Virus record (IMG/VR): IMGVR_UViG_3300025874_000006
Coordinates: 62,001-126,000 of that record
Direction: 5' to 3' (one strand)
From: a virus
Length of the DNA: 64,000 nt
In this document: positions 43,637 to 52,922 of the stretch, one piece after another
Layout of the letters: every line of letters begins with the position of its first letter
Numbering within the stretch: position 1 is the first letter of the stretch
Position numbers and translations under genes: made by a program
The notes under the pieces: model-generated
Database searches by the model: none
Told to the model about the DNA's origin: nothing
The model's input: only the letters and a program-made list of their open reading frames with translations

Positions 43637-44344
43637 TTATTCCGCAGAAGAGATATCTGCTAGAACCATCTCACGGAAATCTGCTGATTCGTCTGACCAG
43701 TCGAATACGTAAGATACTGTGCAACGCCAATCGTCTGTAGATGCAGCGTGATACATTACTTTGTCTGACTCATCGTAATGTCCAAAGTATGCTGCTTTAC
43801 AAGTCCACTTACCAGCTTCATCTTGACAACGTACCACTTCCTTTGTTTCAGGATGGATGTAGTCGAAGTAACCAGAACCATCTTCTGAGTAAGAGAAGAT
43901 TAAGTTGAAGCCTGGAGCGTTAGCATTGTTGTGCCAAGAGATGAATCCACCTGGCGGATATACTGCTGCAAGAGCATTATGTTTAACGGATAAGAAGTTC
44001 ATCATCTTATCGTTTAAGTCACGTAGGTGATGAGTCATGTCACGTTTGAAGACAGGGTCAGCGTCCTTCTCAAACATTTGATGAGCACGGTCAGAAAGTT
44101 TGAAGTTGTAACCGACCAACTGGTCTGGGAAACCTTCGTGTTCTTTTCCTTGCCCAACAATCTCTTCCATGTGCACAGGGCCTACGTAAAAATTACGTTG
44201 ACGTTTATGTTGTGCAGAAGTAAGGTGACAGTTTTCTTCAAAACCGTTTATGGTATGCAACTTGGAGTATTCGTTTAGAATTTCAAGCAGTTCAGGGTTA
44301 TTAACCTCAACATGCTTGAGATATTGGTCGTTTACCTGTGTCAT
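43637..44344 (-). CDS. 2OG-oxygenase-like protein (paralogue of 10841-11485)
   Basis: The 235-residue protein shares Y-P-P-G-G-F-I-S-W-H-N-N-A-N-A-P-G, F-N-L-I-F and Y-H-A-A-S-T with the protein at 10841-11485. Candidate ligands are H138, H199 and R207. As in its paralogue, H-N-N replaces the usual H-x-D, so iron binding may differ. The start overlaps the stop of the glycosyltransferase-like gene by 4 bases, linking hydroxylation-type and glycosylation-type functions in one unit, downstream of the Tyr/Arg repeat protein. The substrate is unknown. Confidence 0.62.
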   Translation of the reverse strand: MTQVNDQYLKHVEVNNPELLEILNEYSKLHTINGFEENCHLTSAQHKRQRNFYVGPVHMEEIVGQGKEHEGFPDQLVGYNFKLSDRAHQMFEKDADPVFKRDMTHHLRDLNDKMMNFLSVKHNALAAVYPPGGFISWHNNANAPGFNLIFSYSEDGSGYFDYIHPETKEVVRCQDEAGKWTCKAAYFGHYDESDKVMYHAASTDDWRCTVSYVFDWSDESADFREMVLADISSAE

Positions 44345-45078
44345 ACGATTGGAGTATCCTTATTTAAACCTGCTGAGAAGTGACGTATAATCACTGGGCC
44401 CGTTTCAGGTTTTGTGATCGCCCAGTTAAGAGCGTTATAATAGTTCCACCTCAAGTCGTCATCGAAGATACCAACCTTGAGATCCTTATATTTTTCTTCT
44501 TTGTTGGTCAACCACCAGAGAGAGAACTGATCCCAAGACTTGAGACTGTCCGCATATCCTTTTGGCCACCAAGTATCGTTCATTTGTCTGAACGTTAAGT
44601 CCCACCAGTCATCCATGAATTCACGGACAATCGGTTTAGACATATCATATAAACAGACAGCACCACATAATGTGAATTTAGAAACTCCCTCTGGAGTATC
44701 AAAATCTCTTTCCGCGTAAATATAGTCACGGTCATCTGTAAGGGCGGTGAATACCACATCGTGGTCTTTCATCTCATCCCATACCTTGGTGATGTCTTCA
44801 TGCTCAACTTCCATGTCAGCATCAATATACATCGTTATATCGTATGGTGTTTTTGCCATACCATACAACTTAGCGCGATAGTGGTCGTCACATAATATAA
44901 TATCATCCGCAACGTCGCGACCACGGTCATCTAGGAACCTTTCTTCAGTTACTAGACATATTTTACAATCGTCTTCTGGTTCATAGTAATCTCTTAGAGA
45001 CTCTGCCAGATTGATTGCATACAAGTAAAAGTTGCGTTTCTTAGACGCAACGATTATAAATCCTTTACTCTTTTCCAT
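44341..45078 (-). CDS. GT-A-type glycosyltransferase-like protein
   Basis: With the ATG at 45076-45078 (GAGG about 10 bases upstream) the protein has 245 residues; a TTG 15 bases earlier is less likely. The segment D-I-T-M-Y-I-D-A-D-M-E-V puts a D-x-D metal/nucleotide-sugar motif at 86-88. The N-terminal G-F-I-I-V-A-S strand and a later F-T-L-C-G-A-V acceptor-side segment fit a GT8-like fold. It would transfer a sugar from a nucleotide-sugar; the acceptor is unknown. It overlaps the gene before it by 14 bases and the oxygenase-like gene after it by 4 bases. Confidence 0.72.
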   Translation of the reverse strand: MEKSKGFIIVASKKRNFYLYAINLAESLRDYYEPEDDCKICLVTEERFLDDRGRDVADDIILCDDHYRAKLYGMAKTPYDITMYIDADMEVEHEDITKVWDEMKDHDVVFTALTDDRDYIYAERDFDTPEGVSKFTLCGAVCLYDMSKPIVREFMDDWWDLTFRQMNDTWWPKGYADSLKSWDQFSLWWLTNKEEKYKDLKVGIFDDDLRWNYYNALNWAITKPETGPVIIRHFSAGLNKDTPIV

Positions 45079-45532
45079 CTGTCTCGGCCTCAAGCTGAAG
45101 TTGGTCTTGTAAAATCATAATTGACCACATGTCCACTTCAATCCTTGATTTTGCCCGGCGCAACTTTGCCTTCAACTTACGGTTCTTAGAGTTTTTAATC
45201 TCTTCAACTTCAAATGCTTCCAACTTATAGTTGAATAACTTCTCAAGCTTTCGTGCCTTTTGATGTTCATCTTCACGAATTTTTTCTTCTTCAACTTGTG
45301 CCTTCTTACGGACAACCCTATCTGTAGTTTCCCTATCGACAGCGTCTTCACCCAAGGCATCAATTACTTCATTGAATAATTCGTTCTCACTACCGTCCTT
45401 ATCGTGACGATGTAAAAACATCTGTTGGCGTGTAACTCGACCAACGTCATCTTCAAGTTCTAGGATACAGTTCAGTTCTTTCTTTTCTTCTGTTTCCCAG
45501 AATGCATTATCCATCCACTGCTTACGACTCAT
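45065..45532 (-). CDS. Charged helical hypothetical protein
   Basis: The 155-residue protein is very rich in Glu, Lys and Arg. A central helix (about 85-130, E-E-E-K-I-R-E-D-E-H-Q-K-A-R-K-L-E-K) is probably a coiled coil. The start M-S-R-K-Q-W-M-D-N-A-F-W-E-T-E-E is seen in small marine-phage proteins near fibre genes, but no function is known to me. It is the first gene of the glycosyltransferase/oxygenase unit. A TATAAT at 45560-45565 lies upstream without a convincing -35 box, and no exact late promoter is present. Confidence 0.55.
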   Translation of the reverse strand: MSRKQWMDNAFWETEEKKELNCILELEDDVGRVTRQQMFLHRHDKDGSENELFNEVIDALGEDAVDRETTDRVVRKKAQVEEEKIREDEHQKARKLEKLFNYKLEAFEVEEIKNSKNRKLKAKLRRAKSRIEVDMWSIMILQDQLQLEAETDGKE

Positions 45533-45586
45533 TAAATATCTCCAGAGAGTTCAATTCAAATTATAATGTATATAGTGTTGAGATAA

Positions 45587-45608
45587 GTGGGTCAAATGAA
45601 TGACCCAC
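45587..45608 (-). terminator. Hairpin after the tetrapeptide-repeat gene
   Basis: On the minus strand an 8-bp perfect stem GTGGGTCA/TGACCCAC with a 6-base loop is followed by TTATCT. The T run is weak. Confidence 0.65.
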
Positions 45609-45642
45609 CGTTCTATCTCATATTATACCACAGTACAGTCGA

Positions 45643-48600
45643 TTAAGCAACCCGTACGTATAAGGTATATGTTTCTGGGGTGTCGAATGACGTTCCACTA
45701 ATCGTCTCACCGGCATAATTACCAGTGAATGAACGAGAGTAATTACCAGCGAAGTCATTGTTATAGTTTCCACCGAATGTACGAGAGTAGTTACCCACGA
45801 AGTCACCAGCATATGCAGATGCACGATTGCGAGAGTAAACACCAGTATATGATGAATTACGTATTCTTGCGTAAGCTGATACGCGAACTCTAGCGTAATC
45901 ACCAACGTAATCAGTGGAGAATGTGCCAGCATACTCACCAACAAATCCACGTGAATAGTTTCCTACAAAGTCACCTGTGTAATCGCGAGTGTAATTACCA
46001 ATGTAATCACCAGTGAAGGTGGTTGCATAATTACCAGTGAAGTTACCTACATATTCGCGAGAATACGTTCCTACGTAGTCACGTGAGTAGTTACCAGTGA
46101 ATGTATTGGAATATGTTCCACTATATTGACCAGAGAAGTCACGTGAGTAGTTACCAATGTAGTTACCACCAAATGCACGAGTGTAAGTACCAGCATAAGC
46201 TCCAGCATACTCACCAACAAACGTTCGGTTATAGGTACCAGTGTACTCACCAGTAAAGCCGCGGGAGTAGTTGCCTACGTACTGACCAGAGAATTCACGT
46301 GAGTAGTTACCAATGTAGTTACCACCAAAGTCACCAACGTAATTACCGACAAAGTTGCCAGCGAAGTCACGAGCATAATCCCCCGCGAAAGTACGGGAGT
46401 AATTACCGGCAAAGTCACCTGCGAAATCAGTTATACGGTCACGAGAGTATGTTGATGCTCGGTTATTCACATATGAAGACACACGAGTGGTAATATATGC
46501 GGAGTAACGAGTACGAGCAGAGGCACGGGTATACTCACCAATGAAGTCTCCGGCATACTCACCCGCAAATCCACGTGCGTAGTCACCAACAAAATCACCA
46601 GCAAAACCACGAGCATAATTACCTACGAAGTTCCCACCGAAGTTAGTTACTCGGTCTCTAGTGAATGCACCAGAATAGTCTGTAATGCGAGTACGTGCGT
46701 AAGATGAAGAACGATTGAGAATAGAGTCACGAGTACTTGTGCGAGCATAGTTACCTACGAAGTCGCCAGCATAGTAACCGACACGAGTATAGTTACCAGT
46801 GTTGGTAAATGTCTGAACACGGTTACGGGTATATGCAGCTGCATAGTTGCCAGTGTAGTATAATGTGCGAGTATAGTAACCAGTATTTGTAGAAGTACGA
46901 GTACTTGTACGAGCATAAGCTCCATTATAAGTGCCAGTGCGGGTACGAGCATAGTCACCGACATAGTACAATGTCGCTGCACGGTTGCGAGAATAGTCAC
47001 CAGCGTATGAGAACGCACGGTTACGAGTGTAGTTACCAGTATAGGTGGCACCACGAGTACGAGCATAGTCACCAGCGAAGTTACCAGTAAAGTTAGTTAC
47101 ACGGTCACGTGAGTAGTTACCAGTATATGACGCGGCACGAGTACGACTATAGTCACCAACAAAGTTGCCAGTATATACGGTTGCACGATTACGTGAGTAA
47201 TTACCTACATATGAGAATGCGCGGTTACGACCATAGTTACCAGTATAGGTGGCACCACGAGTACGGCCATAATTACCAGCATAGTATAAAGTGCGAGTGT
47301 AGTTACCAGTATATGACGCGGCACGAGTACGACCATAGTTACCAGTATAGGTGGCACCACGAGTACGAGAATAGTCACCAACGTAGTACGCTGTTACGGT
47401 GTTACTAACATAGTTACCAATGTAGTTACCAGCAAAGTTGCCAGTAAAGTTGCCAGCATAACTACCACCGCCGGGAGGAGTCGTTCCGAATCCAGTACCC
47501 CAATAATAAGAATATGCGGCCGCATAATTAGTATCCCTATAGTAAGTATTTGAACCATATGGGTTAGCAACTACAACGGATGTTACTAAAAGGGCATCAG
47601 AATAATGACTGAAGTACTGACTATATCTCAGGTATCCACCAATGTGTATCTTAAGCGTACCTGAGTTATTTGTTGAAGCGAAAACTTCCCAAGATGTGCC
47701 TGGGTTGGTCGATGAGTTACCAGTATATGCATATTGACCATTAGTACCACCAGTCGTAGACGTGCGAGTAGAAGTACGAGTACTTGTACGAGAATAGGTA
47801 GTAGATCTAGTGTAATATGAAGTTGCGCCTACACGAGTTCGACCATAGTTACCAACGTAAGAAGCAGCCCGGTTACGAGAATAGTCACCAACGTAAGAAG
47901 CAGCACGTGCACGAGTATATGTTCCAGTACCTGTCCCAGTTCTTGCGTAATCACCAACGTAAGACGCAGTACGGTTACGAGAATAGTTACCGGCATAAGA
48001 ACCAGTACGAGTGCGACCATAGTTACCTACGAAGTCACCAGTGTAGTTTGTTACACGAGTTCGACCATAGTTACCAACGTAAGAAGCAGCCCGGTTACGA
48101 GAATAGTTACCTACGAAGTTACCGGCATAGTCTGTTACACGAGTTCGACCATAGTTACCAACATAAGATGCACCACGTGCACGAGTATATGTTCCACCAT
48201 AAGTGCCAGTACGAGTTCGACCATAGTTACCAGTGTAAGTGACACCAGTGGTACTTGTGCGAGCGTAGTTACCCACGTATGAGAATGCACGTTGACGAGC
48301 ATAGTTACCTACGAAGTCGCCTGCATAGTACAATGTACGAGAGTATGCTGGAGTAGCAGAGTAGTCCGCTGAATAGTTACGAGCATAGTTGCCGGTAAAG
48401 TCACCAACATAATATAGTGTACGAGTGTAGTTTAGTGTACGAGTAGAAGTTCTAGTAGAAGTTCTTGCGTATTCGCCTACGAAGTCACCGATATAGTTAC
48501 CAACAAAGTTTCTTGCGTAGTCACCTACGAAGTCGCCAGTAAAGTTACGAGCGTAATTACCTACGAAGTTACCAGCAAAGTCAGTTACACGGTCACGTGC

Positions 48601-50307
48601 ATATGCAGAGTAACGTGTGCGTGTTGATGTGCGAGCATAAGCTGAGTAACGAGTTCTAGCAGAAGCGCGAGTAGAAACACGAGCGTAGTCACCGATAAAG
48701 TCTCCGGCAAAAGCACGAGAATAGTTGCCTTCGAAATTTCGTGAATAATCACCCACGAAAGTCCTTGCATAGTTACCTACAAAGTTGCCAGCAAAGTTAG
48801 TAACACGATTGCGGGTGTATGCAGATACTCTAGCGCGAGAGAAGACCCCTGCGAAGTTAGTTACACGATCACGAGAATATTCGGTGATGCGTGTACGAGT
48901 ATAGTCTAGTGAATAAGAAGAAGTTCTTGTACGACTATAAGTGCCTGCATAAGCAGACCCACGAGTGCGAGAATAAGTCCCCGCATAAGCAGATACTCGG
49001 TTACGTGTATAAGTGCCACTATATGTTCCGGCATATGAAGAAACTCGTATGCGAGTGTAATCAGCGGAATAGGTTGAAGCACGAGTGCGTGAATATTCAC
49101 CTGTGTATGTTGATACTCGGCCTCGTGTATAAGAAGATGGACGATTACGAGAATAAATTCCACTAAAGTAACTTACACGGTCGCGGGTATATGTTGATAC
49201 ACGTGCACGACTATAAGTTCCAGTAAAAGTTGCAGCGAAAGCAGTCAATCGATTACGTGAGTAAGTTGAATTACGGGTGCGTGAGTAAGTTCCAGCGAAA
49301 GTTGAGTTACGTGTTCTTGTATACTCTCCGGTAAAGTCACGGGAGTAATTACCTCCAAAGTCACGCGAATATACACCAGTGTACTCGCCTACAAATTCAC
49401 GAGAGAAGTCTGCAATACGATTAGTGGTGTAAGAAGAAACTCGGTCACGGGTATAGGCTGATACTCTAGTACGCACATACGCAGATGCACGAGTACGTGA
49501 GTAATCGGCAGTAACGATTGAACGTTGAGTATTCTCAGCAGAACCACGTGGGGCCCATGTACCGGATGAAGTTGGAACACCTTGTGCAGATGAACGCAAC
49601 TGGTATGAACCAATTTCACCTGCTGTCGCTCGAAGGGATTTAGCACGTTGACCAAGAGTGTACTTGATCTCTGCGTCTGACATTTCTTTTAGACCATTAA
49701 ACGATGAGGTACCGTCATAATCGGTCGCAACTGGACGAACTGTTGTAACACCAGCTGGTGGCGTCGCAAGAGTAACTCTTTTCCAGATATGATAATTTAC
49801 TGACGTACCGTCTCCCAGAGTATTGGAAAACACAGTATCAATGTGTTTAGCCCAGTCACCGCCTGGGGATGTGACAGAAAGTTCGAATGCACCTTGAAGA
49901 CCTAAAGTCTCTAGATTTTTTAGTGCACGGTTGGTTAAGTTATCCAAATCTGCGTCTACCATTTCGTAGAAGCCTGGGTTTGGTTCAACTTCGTAATAAC
50001 CGACAGGACGGACAAAATCAGTACCAGTTTCACTTGCAGAACCACCTACCTGTTTAAGGGTAGTAGTTACTGTAGTACCTGTGATGTTTGACAACGGGTG
50101 AGTACCCTCTGGTTCATTGTAGTACGTATCTACATATGAACCGATGCTAACACCATCAGTTAAACTGATATCACCGACATCACCAGCAGAGGCCTCTGCT
50201 AGTGCTTCGCCCACCTTTACAGCGAGATACATCTCTTCTGTAGGTGTTAATTCCTGTAGGTCACCATTAGCATTTTTAATTTTTAGTGGTATACTAGATG
50301 CTGACAC
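45643..50307 (-). CDS. Tyr/Phe/Arg-rich tetrapeptide-repeat virion protein
   Basis: The protein has 1,554 residues. An N-terminal non-repetitive domain (about 1-265) begins S-I-P-L-K-I-K-N-A-N-G-D-L-Q-E-L, a start typical of fibre proteins. Two long repeat arms (about 267-850 and 947-1532) have a four-residue period: aromatic Tyr or Phe, a small residue, Gly or Arg, then Asn/Asp/Thr/Glu (for example G-N-Y-S-R-N-F-E-G-N-Y-S-R-A-F-A-G-D). In part of them the unit doubles to Y-S-R-T-R-x-S-x. A compact insert of about 95 residues separates the arms, and a beta-like end T-P-E-T-Y-T-L-Y-V-R closes the protein. The start is GTG. A late promoter lies upstream. It is clearly a late virion-type protein; I do not recognise a named family for the repeat. 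Confidence 0.7.
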   Translation of the reverse strand: MSASSIPLKIKNANGDLQELTPTEEMYLAVKVGEALAEASAGDVGDISLTDGVSIGSYVDTYYNEPEGTHPLSNITGTTVTTTLKQVGGSASETGTDFVRPVGYYEVEPNPGFYEMVDADLDNLTNRALKNLETLGLQGAFELSVTSPGGDWAKHIDTVFSNTLGDGTSVNYHIWKRVTLATPPAGVTTVRPVATDYDGTSSFNGLKEMSDAEIKYTLGQRAKSLRATAGEIGSYQLRSSAQGVPTSSGTWAPRGSAENTQRSIVTADYSRTRASAYVRTRVSAYTRDRVSSYTTNRIADFSREFVGEYTGVYSRDFGGNYSRDFTGEYTRTRNSTFAGTYSRTRNSTYSRNRLTAFAATFTGTYSRARVSTYTRDRVSYFSGIYSRNRPSSYTRGRVSTYTGEYSRTRASTYSADYTRIRVSSYAGTYSGTYTRNRVSAYAGTYSRTRGSAYAGTYSRTRTSSYSLDYTRTRITEYSRDRVTNFAGVFSRARVSAYTRNRVTNFAGNFVGNYARTFVGDYSRNFEGNYSRAFAGDFIGDYARVSTRASARTRYSAYARTSTRTRYSAYARDRVTDFAGNFVGNYARNFTGDFVGDYARNFVGNYIGDFVGEYARTSTRTSTRTLNYTRTLYYVGDFTGNYARNYSADYSATPAYSRTLYYAGDFVGNYARQRAFSYVGNYARTSTTGVTYTGNYGRTRTGTYGGTYTRARGASYVGNYGRTRVTDYAGNFVGNYSRNRAASYVGNYGRTRVTNYTGDFVGNYGRTRTGSYAGNYSRNRTASYVGDYARTGTGTGTYTRARAASYVGDYSRNRAASYVGNYGRTRVGATSYYTRSTTYSRTSTRTSTRTSTTGGTNGQYAYTGNSSTNPGTSWEVFASTNNSGTLKIHIGGYLRYSQYFSHYSDALLVTSVVVANPYGSNTYYRDTNYAAAYSYYWGTGFGTTPPGGGSYAGNFTGNFAGNYIGNYVSNTVTAYYVGDYSRTRGATYTGNYGRTRAASYTGNYTRTLYYAGNYGRTRGATYTGNYGRNRAFSYVGNYSRNRATVYTGNFVGDYSRTRAASYTGNYSRDRVTNFTGNFAGDYARTRGATYTGNYTRNRAFSYAGDYSRNRAATLYYVGDYARTRTGTYNGAYARTSTRTSTNTGYYTRTLYYTGNYAAAYTRNRVQTFTNTGNYTRVGYYAGDFVGNYARTSTRDSILNRSSSYARTRITDYSGAFTRDRVTNFGGNFVGNYARGFAGDFVGDYARGFAGEYAGDFIGEYTRASARTRYSAYITTRVSSYVNNRASTYSRDRITDFAGDFAGNYSRTFAGDYARDFAGNFVGNYVGDFGGNYIGNYSREFSGQYVGNYSRGFTGEYTGTYNRTFVGEYAGAYAGTYTRAFGGNYIGNYSRDFSGQYSGTYSNTFTGNYSRDYVGTYSREYVGNFTGNYATTFTGDYIGNYTRDYTGDFVGNYSRGFVGEYAGTFSTDYVGDYARVRVSAYARIRNSSYTGVYSRNRASAYAGDFVGNYSRTFGGNYNNDFAGNYSRSFTGNYAGETISGTSFDTPETYTLYVRVA
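45690..49510. repeat. Degenerate 12-bp tandem repeat DNA
   Basis: On the plus strand units like gtagttacca-cc and gtagttacca-at repeat with a 12- or 24-base period throughout both arms of the repeat gene. The array is interrupted at about 47,465-47,755 by the non-repetitive insert. The units are diverged at synonymous positions, so it is not a recent simple expansion. Confidence 0.8.
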
Positions 50308-50357
50308 AATATCGTCTCTCTTTAGCTAAAGTTAAATTTAAGGTTAATGACGTAGTT

Positions 50358-50365
50358 TATTTATA
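50358..50365 (-). promoter_or_regulatory. T4-type late promoter before the tetrapeptide-repeat gene
   Basis: Exact TATAAATA on the minus strand, touching the T run of the preceding terminator. Confidence 0.87.
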
Positions 50366-50404
50366 ATAAAAAAAATGTGCATAAACCAAGTCTATACACA
50401 TTTT
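50366..50404 (-). terminator. Terminator after the baseplate/tip operon
   Basis: On the minus strand an AAAATGTG/CACATTTT stem with a 17-base loop is followed by a run of eight T. Confidence 0.72.
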
Positions 50405-50433
50405 GTCAAATATCTTTAATTAATATATTTTGT

Positions 50434-50898
50434 TTAAATATCTAATGTTGGCCATACAACATCATCTAAAGAACCTACTATTGACATATCCAAAGTCTCT
50501 GTGATATCACGCAATTCTTGTCTATACGACATGATGGTTTGTCGTTCTTCTTCTGTAAAGGGAGAATCGACAACAAGCATCCAATCAGTCTCTATGATTT
50601 TTTGGTTGCGGACAAATCGTATTTCGTTAACAATATGTTCTATGTCCCATACCCATTCACCGTTTTCCCACGTAGCGTATACATTTGGTTTTGGTGGAAC
50701 CTCAATAAACATCTGGTCATCTTCGTCCCAGACGCGAGTATTCATGAACTCCATCTCGCTAAGGCCTTCCAAATCCCAAATCCTATGAACTAGTCTATCA
50801 TCGTCTACGGAATGACCGTCTTCCGGATACATTCCATTATCCATGTCGGTTCTTACGATTACGCCTGCTTCTGTATGTATGGCGACTTTAGGGTGCAT
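50434..50898 (-). CDS. Tail fibre assembly chaperone-like protein
   Basis: With the ATG at 50896-50898 (GGAGAG 7 bases upstream) the protein has 154 residues. The second half, R-N-Q-K-I-I-E-T-D-W-M-L followed by Y-R-Q-E-L-R-D-I and ending W-P-T-L-D-I, follows the pattern of phage tail assembly chaperones (R-N-x-x-L-x-x-T-D-W, Y-R-Q-x-L-R-D-I, W-P). It probably helps a neighbouring fibre fold or attach and is not necessarily part of the virion. It is the last gene before a terminator. Confidence 0.7.
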   Translation of the reverse strand: MHPKVAIHTEAGVIVRTDMDNGMYPEDGHSVDDDRLVHRIWDLEGLSEMEFMNTRVWDEDDQMFIEVPPKPNVYATWENGEWVWDIEHIVNEIRFVRNQKIIETDWMLVVDSPFTEEERQTIMSYRQELRDITETLDMSIVGSLDDVVWPTLDI

Positions 50899-50923
50899 CT
50901 TATATCTCTCCAATTAATAAATT

Positions 50924-51736
50924 TTATTGTGGGTCGTATGTGCCCAATGTTTTTCTTCCGGCAAATGTCGGTGACAGTGCTTGAGGGTATGTCCAATTTG
51001 GCGAACTGTAAGGATTATTCATTTCTGAAAAATGGTAAACCCCACCATTAGATGATGGTGACGCGGTTATTATTCCAGAAACTCCAGTACTGCCATATGA
51101 ACCATAAATTGTTTGACTAGTATTAGCAGTTGTCCACAGAAACCCATATTTACGTGTTCCACCAGTCCACGAACTCCATTCTAGAGGGTATGCAAAATAG
51201 AAATCGTCTCCGGTGGAACCACTTCTATCAGCACCATTCCAACCTTGTGCTAATCTACTACCATGGCCGTATAGTCCCGAATATGCTTGAGTAGGGTCTA
51301 TCTGGACTTCACCTTCACTCGAACGGAACATTCTACTATCAAAGGTTATTCCTCCAGCATAAGCACTGCACTGTAGACCATAGGTGTCATAACTAATTCC
51401 ATCGTCACTGGTCTTTAACACAACATAATTGACTCCAGTAACCTGGCCACTACCCGTATTAAGACTAGAACCGCCCACATGTTCTTTCTGGAATTCCCAC
51501 GTAATATTATCACCCGAACGGGTCTTCACCGCAGTAACTAGGATATTAGCAGAACCACTTGTTGGTCTGGTTAAATTAATCATCAACAGGTCACTAACTT
51601 TAGTGGTTATAGTGGAACCGAAAGAAAGAGTGCCCTTACTTGATTGGTAAGTGCCTGTTCCAACATTTCGACTATCAAAGAGAACTGCTTCGTTACCGTT
51701 TCGCGTTCCTGTAACCTGTAATCCGTAATCTGCCAT
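50924..51736 (-). CDS. Tail-tip/virion protein with YGLQV...FDS start (larger copy)
   Basis: The 270-residue protein begins Y-G-L-Q-V-T-G-T-R-N-G-N-E-A-V-L-F-D-S, the same layout as the smaller protein immediately upstream (Y-G-L-K-I...A-F-D-S). It is therefore a related N-terminal module with an added Gly/Ser/Tyr-rich domain. The pattern resembles DUF6453-type phage tail proteins. It is probably a surface-exposed tail-tip or fibre component. It sits one base after the smaller copy, in the same operon. Confidence 0.6.
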   Translation of the reverse strand: MADYGLQVTGTRNGNEAVLFDSRNVGTGTYQSSKGTLSFGSTITTKVSDLLMINLTRPTSGSANILVTAVKTRSGDNITWEFQKEHVGGSSLNTGSGQVTGVNYVVLKTSDDGISYDTYGLQCSAYAGGITFDSRMFRSSEGEVQIDPTQAYSGLYGHGSRLAQGWNGADRSGSTGDDFYFAYPLEWSSWTGGTRKYGFLWTTANTSQTIYGSYGSTGVSGIITASPSSNGGVYHFSEMNNPYSSPNWTYPQALSPTFAGRKTLGTYDPQ

Positions 51737-51737
51737 T

Positions 51738-52022
51738 TTAATTTAACCTAATCGCAACGTAACCAAAAAAGTTGGTAGATCCAGAAACGTTTTTTATAGT
51801 GAATGAAGTGCTGGTCTTAGTGATCGTAAATGCTCTTTCAATATTAACGGTTGGGCCAATAGCATAAACGTAGTCAAACCCTGTAGGGACGCTAATCGTC
51901 TCAGAGGCCTGATTGCCTAGGAACACAGTTCCGGAAGAACATACCTTGACATAAGAATCCATATTCTCTGAGTCGAAAGCAATATATCCAGCTGCTGTCC
52001 AAATTTTTAAACCGTAAGCCAT
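51738..52022 (-). CDS. Tail-tip/virion protein with YGLKI...FDS start (small copy)
   Basis: The 94-residue beta-rich protein has Y-G-L-K-I-W-T-A-A-G-Y-I-A-F-D-S at its start and F-F-G-Y-V-A-I-R-L near its end, resembling DUF6453-type tail proteins. It is probably a duplicate of the N-terminal module of the next gene, or its ancestral form. It directly abuts the glycosyltransferase-like gene upstream. Confidence 0.6.
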   Translation of the reverse strand: MAYGLKIWTAAGYIAFDSENMDSYVKVCSSGTVFLGNQASETISVPTGFDYVYAIGPTVNIERAFTITKTSTSFTIKNVSGSTNFFGYVAIRLN

Positions 52023-52919
52023 TTATAACTCCGTTAAAGGGACTCTTGTATTATGCAGTCTATTCTGCCCCTGTAAATTTTCTATTTCTTTTAGAAGAGA
52101 TTTCATCCAAGAGATGAATCCCTTTCCTCTGTCACGACCACTTTCCTTTACAGCAATACCCGATATTCGCAAATCGTAGATATATGTAGGATGTGTTTCG
52201 TCATGGGCAACCATCTTCAGTTCGCCTCTGTCGTGAGCATCTTTTAACTCTAAGTATTGAAAAGTGTCCTCTCCAACTACTAAATTTTTAAATCTGTATG
52301 GTAATACCTTTCTGGACATAAACACTAGTCTAGTGCTCAATTCGTCTATACCCATTCCATATTTAAGAAGAGTTACATATCGTTTAAAATCCTCGACCTC
52401 ATCTTCAGATACTTCGGGCATGTTGTCTGTCAACAAATCCCCTTGAGCTAGTAAGTCCCAGTCAACCACAACAGCCCCCTGAGTATATTTAGACGTTAAT
52501 TTGGACATGTCCTCATTCGGTCTACTGGGGTCTTGACTTTTTGCGGTATTATCCTGTTCTACGGAAGTTATGCTTATTTGATTAAACAATACAACCGCAT
52601 CTGGAATATCTTTCTTTTCCATGAGTCTCTGGTAACACTTAACTCCCCTCGGCGTTAAGAAGTCATCACCGTCAATCAATACTGCATGTGATACACCGTC
52701 TTCATCAAACTGGTCTAGAAAACTGTTCTTACCAGTGGTTGCGGTACCATCACTCTGTGTCACATAATAACGAATATCATTTTCGGTACAATACGATTGC
52801 GCTTGTTCTCGAAACGAGTCATCTAGAGTATTTATTATTACTGTGGTTTTATTCTTTGGTAATGTCTTAAACTGTCGCTGTAGTGCATAAATGTTGTGAC
52901 TAGACAAAACATAAAACAT
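52023..52919 (-). CDS. GT-A (family 2-like) glycosyltransferase-like protein
   Basis: The 298-residue protein starts with a Rossmann-like half (M-F-Y-V-L-S-S-H-N and T-T-V-I-I-N-T-L-D-D). G-K-N-S-F-L-D-Q-F and A-V-L-I-D-G-D-D-F-L-T-P follow, the D-G-D-D at 83-86 being the metal and nucleotide-sugar motif. A later V-V-G-E-D-T-F fits the acceptor-side E-D pattern of GT2 enzymes. It would glycosylate a phage structural protein or a host glycan; the substrate is unknown. It lies inside the late baseplate/tip operon, three bases after the tip protein gene. Confidence 0.75.
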   Translation of the reverse strand: MFYVLSSHNIYALQRQFKTLPKNKTTVIINTLDDSFREQAQSYCTENDIRYYVTQSDGTATTGKNSFLDQFDEDGVSHAVLIDGDDFLTPRGVKCYQRLMEKKDIPDAVVLFNQISITSVEQDNTAKSQDPSRPNEDMSKLTSKYTQGAVVVDWDLLAQGDLLTDNMPEVSEDEVEDFKRYVTLLKYGMGIDELSTRLVFMSRKVLPYRFKNLVVGEDTFQYLELKDAHDRGELKMVAHDETHPTYIYDLRISGIAVKESGRDRGKGFISWMKSLLKEIENLQGQNRLHNTRVPLTEL

Positions 52920-52922
52920 ATA

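Noticed and set aside
45690-49510. 12/24-bp periodic DNA that could suggest a CRISPR array or satellite
   Set aside because: It lies in one continuous minus-strand reading frame of more than 4.6 kb, has no spacers of constant length, and the period is a whole number of codons. It is coding repeat DNA.
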